This document shows positions 1 to 9,302 of a stretch of DNA of 64,000 nucleotides, in pieces. Source of the DNA: Proteromonas lacertae (lineage: Eukaryota > Sar > Bigyra > Opalinata > Proteromonadidae); contig NGBS01000292.1 of assembly GCA_002245135.1 (NCBI GenBank), positions 558,001-622,000 on the forward strand. Reading direction: 5' to 3'. Position 1 is the first letter of the stretch. Each line of letters starts with the position of its first letter. The position numbers and the translations under genes are program-made. A model generated the notes under the pieces. It saw only the letters and a list, made by a program, of their open reading frames with translations, searched no databases and was not told where the DNA came from.

Positions 1-152
1 CAACTTGCTTTAACAAATGTGTTACAGTTTTTGATATTAATATGATATCTGGGGAAGAAGCATTGTGTGTTGATCATTGCACGAAGAAGTATATTGAAGT
101 GAATAAGCTAATTATTGAAAACCAGCTCAAAAAAGCAAAGTCAACTCATTAA
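1..152 (+). CDS. Small Tim chaperone (Tim9/Tim10/Tim8/13 type), C-terminal end
   Basis: The gene enters from the left edge; the last 49 codons are readable from base 3 to a TAA at 150-152. The protein shows the twin CX3C signature of small Tim proteins: CFNKC, then about 16 residues, then CVDHC, followed by the usual KYIEVN helix. In the family these cysteine pairs form two disulfides in a helical hairpin. Hexamers of the chaperone escort hydrophobic precursors through the mitochondrial intermembrane space. The presence of this gene implies a mitochondrion or a related organelle with an import system. Which of the Tim8/9/10/13 subfamilies it belongs to cannot be decided without the N-terminus. 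Confidence 0.85.
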   Translation, partial: TCFNKCVTVFDINMISGEEALCVDHCTKKYIEVNKLIIENQLKKAKSTH

Positions 153-238
153 TTATTACTATTTAAATACATATAAATCTTTTTAAAATGTGTACGTATG
201 TATATATATGATTAGGTTGGGGATTTGTTATACAATCA

Positions 239-1186
239 TCACGCCTTTGTTACAATGAAAGTACATCCAAATCCAACTGCTGTAGAGATCATTACAACAA
301 TCACAAACACATAAATAACATTAGGGCTTCCAAAATTACAAGTATAACCATTCTCTTCTTCAACAAAGAAATGTGTATCATCTGTATTGATATATAACAA
401 TCCTAACAAATAAAACTCTCTTACTGGTACATTCTCACTAGTACTACCGTTACCTTCTTCTTCTTCTAGTGATATTAATATATCATGTGGGATTAAATAG
501 AATCTAATCACTGATAATATTGATATAACTCCTAATGCAAATATAAGGACAACTATTATAGGTATTAAATAAATTCTTTTATTACAAGGTACTGGATGCT
601 CTTCGTTTATTGTGCATGTTAAATTATATGAAAAAATCATTTGAAGTAATATCAAAATAAAAGCATTTAATACTGATGCTAAAAATAGAAAAATGTTTAT
701 TATAAATGCGATTGTTGATAGTCTTCTTACAGGGGCAAACCAATAGTTACGATTTGGTAAGCCAATACCACTTTGACAGGATGGAATTACCACTATAAAG
801 AATATTTCTTAATGAATTATACAACAAATTATTGTGATTATAAATGAAAATCCAAAAACTACCCCTATGTATAGAGCAACTAATCCCGCCTATTATATGC
901 CATAAAATCTTGTTAATACTCTATTACAATAACTCAGCGGTTCTTCTGAAGCTGTAAAATGGCACACACACGTTTCTGGTAATTGTTTATAAGTTACGCC
1001 GACATGAATTCCTACAAACACTAAAGATCCTATAAGAAGAATCCAACCACTATAGTAACAAAACAAAAAAGCTAAGATACACAATAGTTTTATAGATCAA
1101 ATTCCATCTAGGTAAATACTCTCTATTATTACTAGAAAAACACATTTAAAAACTATTTGAAACGATAATATTTTTTGAAACATCAT
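239..1186 (-). CDS. Multi-pass membrane protein, four exons
   Basis: Family not recognised. I read one gene of four exons. It starts at the ATG at 1186 (MMFQKILSF), and short introns (GTAT or GTA donors, TAG acceptors, about 30-47 nt) join the hydrophobic exons. Two of these exons otherwise lack an ATG, and in-frame stops lie at the introns. The translation has about five or six hydrophobic helices, for example FLFCYYSGWILLIGSLVFVG, AGLVALYIGVVFGFSFIITI, IAFIINIFLFLASVLNAFIL and the final VIYVFVIVVMISTAVGFGC. A Cys-containing loop (ETCVCHF) and an acidic loop (EEEEGNGSTS) lie between helices. There is no cleavable signal peptide. It could be a tetraspan or receptor-like protein. Exon joins are inferred from frame and splice signals only. 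Confidence 0.5.
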
Positions 1187-1426
1187 TTTTTTAATTTTTA
1201 GTAGATTGTAGTTTAAATTATGATAATCTAACAACACTTTCACTGTTTAGAAATTACAACAACTAGAAGCAATAATTTTACTTCACAATTATAATTAATT
1301 AATTAGATGAAGGTGATTTATGATATATAATCGGATCAAATATAATATTAACATATATATTGTATGGGTTGTTATTTTATAAGATTAAATTAGCTTGACA
1401 ATTGCTTGTGCGTGTTTGAATTCCAA

Positions 1427-1464
1427 CCAATAACATTCACTGTGCCGCCAAACAATATCATTGG
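1427..1464 (+). promoter_or_regulatory. Candidate RNR promoter elements: paired CCAAT boxes around an E2F-like site
   Basis: Just upstream of the RNR start lies a patch of higher GC than its surroundings. It has a CCAAT at 1427-1431, the reverse complement ATTGG at 1460-1464, and between them GCCGCCAAA at 1444-1452, whose reverse complement TTTGGCGGC resembles E2F/DP sites. A second GCCGCC lies at 1481-1486. The rest of 1187-1498 shows only AT-rich DNA. RNR genes are cell-cycle controlled through such elements in many eukaryotes; that role here is inference. Confidence 0.35.
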
Positions 1465-1498
1465 TTGATTTCATTAATTCGCCGCCATTCTCTTTTAA

Positions 1499-3607
1499 AT
1501 GCTTTGCTTTCATCTAGACGATAACTTTGTTGAACAGTACCGTACAAAAGTTCCACCATTTGGATTTAATGGCTTAGGTGAGTTGGTTTACAGAAGAACT
1601 TACTCAAGAATTCAACCAGATGGTACAAATGAAGATTGGTACCAAACAGTCAGACGTACAGTAGAAGGAACATACTCTATTCAGAAGGAACATATTCAGT
1701 CTTTTCATTTAGGTTGGAATGAGGAACAAGGACAGAAATCAGCTCAAGAGATGTATGATTTAATCTACAACATGAAATTCTTACCCCCAGGCAGAGGCTT
1801 ATGGGCAATGGGAACATCAATAGTTCACGAGAAGAAATTAGCAGCAGCACTCAACAATTGTGCATTTGTATCAACAGAGAATCTCGATAAAAACCCATCA
1901 AAACCATTTGAATTCTTAATGGATGCTTCAATGTTAGGAGTTGGTGTAGGGTTTGATACAAAAGGTGCAAACAAAGTAACAATCATCGGACCATCTGAAG
2001 AAAAGGAGCAATACGTCGTATCTGATGATCGTGAAGGATGGGTAAAATCGACAGTTAGAATATTAGATGCCTATTTAGGTAAAGATGGTATACAACAACC
2101 GGATGTTGAATTTGACTATTCTAAGATCAGACCAAAAGGATTACCATTGAAAACCTTTGGTGGAGTGTCAAGTGGACCAGATCCTTTAATTGAATTACAC
2201 AATTACATTAGAGATGAATTAAATGCAATGATTGGTAAGAAAATAACAGCAAGAATCATTGTAGATATATTCAACTTTATTGGTAAATGTGTAGTAAGTG
2301 GAAATGTAAGAAGAACAGCAGAAATAGCCTTTGGTGAACCAGATGATAGTTCATTTTTAGATTTAAAGAATTATGAAAAGAATCCAGATAGAGCAGCTTA
2401 TGGTTGGACTAGTAATAATTCAGTATTTGCTAAAATTGGAATGGATTATTCAGAAATATCAAAACATATTGAAATGAATGGTGAACCAGGTTTATGTTGG
2501 TTAGAAAATATGCAGAAATATGGAAGAATGTGTGATAAACCAGATAATAAAGATTATAGAGTAAGAGGTGGAAATCCATGTTTAGAGCAATCTTTAGAAT
2601 CATATGAATTATGTTGTTTAGTGGAAACATTCCCAACAAGACATTCATCAAAAGAAGAATATTTAAGAACTTTGAAATTCGCTTATTTATATGCAAAAAC
2701 AGTTACATTAAGAATGACTCATTGGCCTGAAACAAATCGAGTGATGTTGAGAAATAGAAGAATCGGTTGTAGTGTAAGTGGAATAGCTCAATTCTTATCA
2801 AAATATAATATCGATGAATTAAGAGATTGGTTAGATAGTGGTTATAAAGAAATCCAAAAATGGGATGGTGTGTATAGTGAATGGTTTTGTATTCCTAAAA
2901 GTATAAAAACAACTTCAATAAAACCAAGTGGAACTGTGAGTTTATTAGCTGGAGCAACTCCAGGAATGCATTTCCCTGAAAGTCGATTTTATATTCGTCG
3001 AGTAAGAATAGCAGCAGGTTCACCATTACTTGAACCATTAGAAAAAGCTGGATATAAAGTAGAAGCTGATGTATATAGTCCAAATACTACAATGGTAGTT
3101 GAAATCCCAGTTGATGTTGGTGATAATGTAAGAACGTTAAAAGAAGTGTCAATGTATGAACAAATATCATTAGCTGCTTTTGTACAACGATATTGGGCAG
3201 ATAATCAAGTATCTTGTACTGTAACATTTGATCCAAAAACAGAAGGAAGTCAAATTCCACATGCTTTAGATTATTTCCAATATAAATTAAAAGGCATTTC
3301 ATTCTTACCAAAATTAGATTGTGGTGCTTATCCTCAAATGCCTTATGAAGAAATTACTGAAGAAGAATACTTTAAACAAAAGAGTAAATTGACATTAGTA
3401 GAATTTATTGAAAGAAAACCATTAGTTGTTCCAATAGTTAGTAAAGGAAATCAATCTCCAATCACAGTATCTCAAACAAATGACACAAAATCCATGAATT
3501 TCAAAATTAATTTAGAAAATGCATCATCTTCAGAAGAAGAGACTGATGACTTTAATATATTCCCAAATGCAGTTAGTTTCTGTGATGGTGATCATTGTGA
3601 AGCATAA
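1499..3607 (+). CDS. Class II (adenosylcobalamin-dependent) ribonucleoside-triphosphate reductase
   Basis: This enzyme reduces ribonucleotides to deoxyribonucleotides, using coenzyme B12 to generate the thiyl radical (EC 1.17.4.2 type). The 702-residue frame has no intron. Active-site residues match the Lactobacillus leichmannii enzyme pattern: Cys121 (NNC, equivalent to C119), then NPC with Cys361, Glu363 two residues on and Cys372 eleven residues on (equivalent to C408, E410, C419). The C-terminal redox pair is CxxxxC at Cys695 and Cys700, just before the end. Other family landmarks are GVGVGFD, SGNVRRTAEI and KPSGTVSLLAGATPGMH. The start is the first ATG (MLCFHLDDNF). Class II RNR is mainly prokaryotic but occurs in Euglena and a few other protists. 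It implies that B12 is acquired. Codon use looks like that of its neighbours, so any transfer is not recent. Confidence 0.93.
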   Translation: MLCFHLDDNFVEQYRTKVPPFGFNGLGELVYRRTYSRIQPDGTNEDWYQTVRRTVEGTYSIQKEHIQSFHLGWNEEQGQKSAQEMYDLIYNMKFLPPGRGLWAMGTSIVHEKKLAAALNNCAFVSTENLDKNPSKPFEFLMDASMLGVGVGFDTKGANKVTIIGPSEEKEQYVVSDDREGWVKSTVRILDAYLGKDGIQQPDVEFDYSKIRPKGLPLKTFGGVSSGPDPLIELHNYIRDELNAMIGKKITARIIVDIFNFIGKCVVSGNVRRTAEIAFGEPDDSSFLDLKNYEKNPDRAAYGWTSNNSVFAKIGMDYSEISKHIEMNGEPGLCWLENMQKYGRMCDKPDNKDYRVRGGNPCLEQSLESYELCCLVETFPTRHSSKEEYLRTLKFAYLYAKTVTLRMTHWPETNRVMLRNRRIGCSVSGIAQFLSKYNIDELRDWLDSGYKEIQKWDGVYSEWFCIPKSIKTTSIKPSGTVSLLAGATPGMHFPESRFYIRRVRIAAGSPLLEPLEKAGYKVEADVYSPNTTMVVEIPVDVGDNVRTLKEVSMYEQISLAAFVQRYWADNQVSCTVTFDPKTEGSQIPHALDYFQYKLKGISFLPKLDCGAYPQMPYEEITEEEYFKQKSKLTLVEFIERKPLVVPIVSKGNQSPITVSQTNDTKSMNFKINLENASSSEEETDDFNIFPNAVSFCDGDHCEA

Positions 3608-4008
3608 TTGTAGTTCCTTTTTCTCTTCACTTATAACCAACCAATTTTAAATTTCTGTATTATTATTAAAATTAATAATTTAGCTTTTAATAATGTGTTC
3701 ATTCTATTGGTTTAATTAAAAGAAAAATCATTTCTAATTTGGGGGTTTTATTAAAAAAGAGCAAAAATAATCCCCAAATCAACTCTCTTTTTTTATATTC
3801 CGAAGTTAAGAGGAGTTTTGAATTGAAAGCATGTTGTCAAGTGATTTAAGCACCAGTAATATTTTATTGAAGCTTCTCTTTGTTCCAGTATATTTTTTTA
3901 GGTTTATTTAAATAGATACACATTATTAGTGGAGTTCCTCACTTCTCATTAATATTCTGTGTTTTTTGTATACATAGATACCATTATTTTGTAGATTATT
4001 TTTATGGA
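3608..4008 (+). other. Intergenic region, RNR to NTPDase
   Basis: AT-rich non-coding DNA between two plus-strand genes. I see no convincing ORF, RNA or repeat. An upstream exon carrying a signal peptide for the following apyrase could be hidden in the last ~100 bases, but I could not identify one with confidence. Confidence 0.4.
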
Positions 4009-5248
4009 ATGATTTTTCAATCTTCAACTTCATTTCCTTCGGATTATATCATGTTAATCGATGCAGGAAGGTATAATAATTTTTAATTTATTCTTACCTA
4101 GTACTGGCTCAAGAATTCACATATTTCAATATGAAAGAGACTGGATGAACAACATTTGTGGTGTTAACGAAATAGGAAACAAAAAGCAACAGCCAGGATT
4201 AAGTACATACGTAAAGAATCCAGAATTAGCCTATAAAGAAATTGAACCATTATTCGAATATGCGTCACTCATCATACCAAAGTATGCACAACCAACAGTA
4301 CCAGTGTACCTTTATGCAACAGCAGGGATGAGATTATTAACAATCGAAGAACAAAAGAACATATATGACAATATTTATGAATATTTTAATTTTAAACAAG
4401 ATAAATTCTTATTTAAATTGTTCAGAGAACAGATACAAACAATAGATGGCAATGATGAAGGATTTTATGCGTGGTTAGCAGCCAACTACCTTGGTGGAAC
4501 TATTTCCGCTAGTTTAAAGAGAATGAAGTTAGAAACAATCGGTGCTTTGGATTTAGGTGGTGGTTCAACACAAATCTTATTTGAAACACAATTTGTAGAA
4601 ACATTAGATAAGCCAATTTCAACTAAAAATATATTTATTAGAAGCTTCTTAGGTGGTGGTGCTCAAGAGATGTATGACAAGTATATCCAAAGTGAATTAT
4701 CTTCATCATCAAAATCTTATATATTAGAACCATGTTTATATAAAGGTTACGTTGAAGAACATCCTAATTACAGTAATGTGAAGATTAAAGGAACTGGAAA
4801 TTACACAGAATGCAGAACTAATTTATATAATTACATATATTCACAATTGGATTCTGATTTAATTACCACACAAATACCAGCTGTTAAAGGTAAATTCTAT
4901 GGAATGAGTTTGTATTTTTATGCAATGCACTCGATTCAGTCCTTTACTGGGTTAATAGATGTAGATACCAATTCTACATATTCAATTAACCAGATAGAAA
5001 GTGCAAGTGATAGTCTCTGCCAGATCAAATGGAATAGAATGAATAAAATGAAGGATGATTATGCTGATGAGACTGTTTTACCTTATAGATGTTTTCAAAT
5101 ATCTTATATATCTGTATTATTGCATGATATTTATGGATTTCCAAAAAATTCCCAAGATGTGTCTTTTGTAGGCAGTATTAATGGAGGTGAAGTAGAATGG
5201 ACTCTTGGACTAGCTTTATCAAAGTACCAAGAATTCATAAATAATTAA
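4009..5248 (+). CDS. Apyrase / nucleoside triphosphate diphosphohydrolase (GDA1-CD39 family)
   Basis: Hydrolyses nucleoside tri- and diphosphates. All five apyrase conserved regions are visible: ACR1 DAGSTGSRIHIF, ACR2 VYLYATAGMRLL, ACR3 GNDEGFYAWLAANYL, ACR4 GALDLGGGSTQILFE, and a late VSFVGSINGGEVEW. ACR1 is assembled across a 31-nt intron at 4071-4101 (GTATAATA...CCTAG); reading straight through destroys DAGS. The spliced reading starts at ATG 4009 (MIFQSSTSF) and gives 402 residues. There is no clear signal peptide and no transmembrane segment at either end. Most family members are secreted, Golgi or ectoenzymes, so either a short 5' exon is missing from my model or this form is unusual. 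Cysteines in the C-terminal half are consistent with an extracytosolic fold. Confidence 0.85.
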
Positions 5249-5385
5249 GACATTTTCTATATTTGTTTTGTTGGGAGTGAATTTTAAAAATAACCAAAAA
5301 GTTGGTAATTATTACCATTACTGTGTAAAACATTAGGTCAAAGTATTTAATTGTATCTTTTGTTTTGTTGCGCTAAACACAGTAT

Positions 5386-7385
5386 ATGCCATCTAGTCAT
5401 GAAATTGTTGAAACATCGCCGGATGGAAGATACTTTAGAGTATTTATATAATAATTTATCCAATAGTATGATAAAATTATAGGAACTGGTTCAGTTAAAA
5501 AAGTGTATAAATTATTATATTTGATTTTATTGATCATAGATACCTTGGATATGATAATGATGAAGGATCAGAAATTGCTTGGAATGCTATCCTTGTTAAT
5601 ACAATCCCTAAAGATGATAGGAAACGGTTAGAAAGTGAATTAAAATTATTGAACAATCTAAGACACAAATATATACTCAGATTATACAGTTATTGGTACA
5701 GTGAAAATCCACCAACGCTAGTTATGATTATTGAGAAAATAAATGGAGGAAGTATAGCTGAATTCATCAAAGGTAAAGAACTGACATTAAAAGTTATAAA
5801 AAAATGGTGTATTCAAATACTTGAAGCTTTAAATTTTCTTCATTCACAAATTCCAAGGATTATACATCGAGATTTAAAATGTGAGAATATATTATACGAT
5901 TCTATCAACGGTAATATTAGAATTGGTGATTTTGGCTTGTCAATTCAAGCTTCTCAAGGTAAAACAGTGATTGGCACACCTGAATATATGGCACCAGAAC
6001 TGTATACTTGTAAGCCATACAATGAGAAAGTGGATATTTATGCATTTGGTTTGTGTTTATGCCAATTATTGACAGGTGAAAGTCCATATTTTGAGTATAA
6101 TTCAATTCCAGATATTATGTCTGCAGTAATCAATGTATAGATTTTATTAATTTGTATTAATGATTAGGGAACTGAGCCACAAGTAATGAAAGATCTAAAT
6201 AAAAGAGGAATATTAATGTCAGAAGATTTAATCACACTTCATGATGTATTACATCGAATATTAAATCATGATCCAAATCTGAGACCATCAGCGTGTGAAT
6301 TATTACATTATAAGTTTTTCTCTACTCAAGGATTATCCACAACTTCAACTAGTAGTGGTGCAGTATTAGTGAAAGGAAGAATCAGGAAAAGAAAGAAAGG
6401 AACTTCAAAATCATTTCTAGAAAATACAACTCCTAAAAGTGAAGGTAATGTAGATGATGATTTAAAAGAATTATTAGATAATATGACGAATGAAGATAAC
6501 TCACTATTAGCTGAAGAAAATGAAAGAAGTTCGTCCATTGATTATAATTCACTATTAAATACTCCAAAATCTCAAGTTACTTCCTCAAACAATTCATTTA
6601 GTATAAGTCCAACAAAAAGAATTGATAATAATAATTATTCTCCTCCTGAACAATTATTAGTATCACAATCATCCCATTTTTCTCCAAAATTTACGAATAT
6701 TCAATTACCACCACCATTGCTAACTCCATCTCATTATAATAACAAAGACAATAATAGTAATAATAATAGTCATTCGCTTACTCCAACATCATCTTCTTAT
6801 CTAAATACTCCATTATCTCCATCTTCTAATTGTTCTTATGATTATATAAACTCTCCTATTTCCTCAACTGCTTCTTCACCAGAACAAAAACCGATGCTAA
6901 TCCATTCAAACTCTATGAATAATTCACAACAGCAACAAATGATTCAAATGCAACAACAGAATATTCATAAATATAATTTTATAAATCATTCACTTCCACA
7001 ATCAAGATCTTCATCTTTAAAATACTTGTCACCTACTCCTTTATCTTTAAATGATAGTGGTAGAAATGGTTCAAATTCAAATTATATAACAGGTAGTTCA
7101 ACTCCAATTCAAGATGCATTTGATTATCAATATGGAATTAATAATTTATTAATTGTAAGAGGTTATTATATTGGTATAATACAATTTCAAATTACAACTG
7201 GTTATGTTACAGTTCAAATAACAACAGAAGATATTTCGTATGAAATGTATGGTACTTGTATGGATATAGTGTTGTATTTAGTGAAAATTAAATTCATATT
7301 AGAAAAGGATATTGAAACTTGTTATGAATTATTTAAAGAATATATAAATGCATCTGTCAGAGCTAGCAATTACAGAATTTTTTAA
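5386..7385 (+). CDS. WNK-type serine/threonine protein kinase with long disordered tail
   Basis: Four exons (introns 5440-5466, 5505-5539 and 6135-6167, each 27-35 nt) give 634 residues. The N-lobe reads GTGSVKKVYLG, then EIAWN: the usual beta-3 lysine is replaced by Asn46, while Lys29 sits in the glycine loop. This is the hallmark of WNK ('with no lysine') kinases. The catalytic loop HRDLKCEN, DFGLS, GTPEYMAPE and the C-lobe are intact, so activity is expected. WNKs sense chloride and osmotic stress and act on OSR1/SPAK-type kinases in animals. The remaining ~370 residues are basic (KGRIRKRKKG), then Ser/Asn/Gln-rich and low-complexity, ending in a more ordered segment (YYIGIIQFQITTGYV) that I cannot assign. 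Confidence 0.85.
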
Positions 7386-7556
7386 GTGTTAATTTTGTTG
7401 TTTTATGTTATAATGTTTTTTCTTTTTTTTTGAATCAGAATAACACAACAAAAATTTAAATTAATTTTGTTTATAATAAAAATTCCTTTACAAAAGATGA
7501 TTTTCTATCAACATCATTCTCATTCACATATATTTCATTCTTATCTATACTTTTAA

Positions 7557-8958
7557 TCACCTCAATAACATCAATATTACTCTCATTACTTCATTATTAT
7601 TATTATTATCTTCATTTACTCCCAATTCTTTCATAAATTCATAATATTCTTTATCTTCTTCATCTCTCATCACATTATTACTATTAACAGAATCTTTAAA
7701 CTTACAATCACTACTTACATGAGAACTATCACCACAAATTGAACATCTTATTTCCATCATATTATTATTATTATTACATCTATTCAATAAATTACTATTA
7801 TCTTTGTCATTCATTTTTTCAGGACATTCATATTCATTATGTCCTTTCATTCCACACATATTGCAAACATTATTTTCATAATAAAGAGTTCCGTTAATCT
7901 TCGCCAATTCTCTTAACTGTTTCATCTTATGTTCTTGTACTTTATTCTTATCTTCTGGAAATAATAAGAAGTTTACTAATTCAGTTGCTTTCTTGATTGA
8001 TTCTTCAGATTCCCCTTGTATTAAGACATGTAAATCATCATCATCATTATTATTGCTATTATTATTATTTAAATAGATGGTATTACTATTGGTGTATATT
8101 ATATCATTATTTTTTCTACATCTTTTTCCATTCAAACAACCTCTTCCTCTTATGTTGATTCTACAACCACTTTCATATTCCATTTGTCTATTTATAATAA
8201 TATATAATTAATATATATATATATACTTTTGAGTTTTTCCCCTTGGTCCAATCAACAATCCCATATAATTATAATTTGGATTTTCTTTTATGGGTATATA
8301 AATCTTCTTACTAATAGTTCTTGAATGATTATATCCATAAGTGAGTAATGGATTTAATTGGATTAATTCATTCATTGCATCTTTTTTTTCTTGTTTTATT
8401 AGTGATAATGATCTATTATCATTATTATAATTATTATTTCCATTTATATTATTCTCTATTTCTTTTATTTCTCCATTCAATTCTTCTATTAATATTCTAT
8501 GGTTTAATATCTCTTGATGTTTGGGTTCTATTAGACCATTAGCTACACAGGCACCTACTCCTTCTAGTAGTTTACTACTTGACATATTGAACTTCATTTT
8601 CTTTGAAATAATTACTTCTGATGAAGATCCCCAGCCTGTTCGCTTTTTACCGTGTGGACCATATTCTAATTCTGTTGGTAAATTATTTTCTGGTATTTGA
8701 GAGTTATAAACCTTTAATACTTCTTCGTAATCTTTCCATTCTTTTAAATCTTGGATAAAAGTGGGGAACTCACCGAATCTATTATTGCAATACAACATAA
8801 AAATACTGCTTTTTCACTATGTCGTTGCTATTGTACCATTTCTTCATTTTTACAAATAATTCTTTTTGAATGATGTATTCTTCGGCATTTTCCTCTTGCT
8901 CAATCTTTTCTTTCTCTTTATTGACTTCATTTTCACTTTCTATTTGGGATATATTCAT
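7557..8958 (-). CDS. Splicing factor 1 / branchpoint-binding protein
   Basis: Binds the intron branch point in early spliceosome assembly. Three exons (introns 8779-8806, 28 nt, and 8188-8226, 39 nt) give 444 residues. Order: an acidic N-terminus; the SF1 helix-hairpin region with [16 protein letters not shown] and [17 protein letters not shown]; a KH/QUA2 domain ([23 protein letters not shown] joined across the intron to [16 protein letters not shown]); and two CCHC zinc knuckles ([14 protein letters not shown] and [14 protein letters not shown]). An Asn tract interrupts the KH domain. The start at 8958 (MNISQIES) is the first ATG of an open exon. A coding-like continuation in another frame follows the stop (see findings), so the C-terminus is uncertain. 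Confidence 0.9.
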
Positions 8959-9302
8959 TTATTCTCATAAAAACAAGAAAAATATAAAAACTTGGCTTGG
9001 TTAAAATGTTCAAGATCTGAGTTTCAATTTCATTTTTGCAATTTTTAAGTGAAGGAAACAAAAGTTTCACCTATTATTCTATCAATTGAATATATTTCAT
9101 AATCATACATGTGTAAAGCCATAAAAATAACTGTTGTAGAAGAAAATAATTTCATTCTATCTTCAATCTGCACCAAATTTCAGTACATAACATTAAATAA
9201 TGTACAAAAATCATTAAATGTGTAATTCGTCATTCTACTGTTGTATTAGTTGATAAACTGATAAGATTAAAATACTTTTAATTTTGTGTTTTTTGATGTG
9301 TA
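8959..9302 (+). other. Divergent intergenic region, SF1 (-) / SAC1 (+)
   Basis: About 340 bases separating two divergently transcribed genes, so both promoters should lie here. I see only AT-rich DNA with some palindrome-like AT words, and no ORF or RNA gene that I can support. Confidence 0.4.

Noticed and set aside
239-793. The 3' hydrophobic exon as a separate gene starting at a GTG at 793
   Set aside because: Eukaryotic nuclear genes rarely start at GTG, and upstream hydrophobic exons (893-1186) join in phase through short introns, so one longer membrane protein is the better model.
5649-6140. Kinase as two separate genes (catalytic part and tail)
   Set aside because: A 33-nt intron at 6135-6167 joins them in phase and restores the C-terminal kinase helices (VLHRILNHDPNLRPSACELL).
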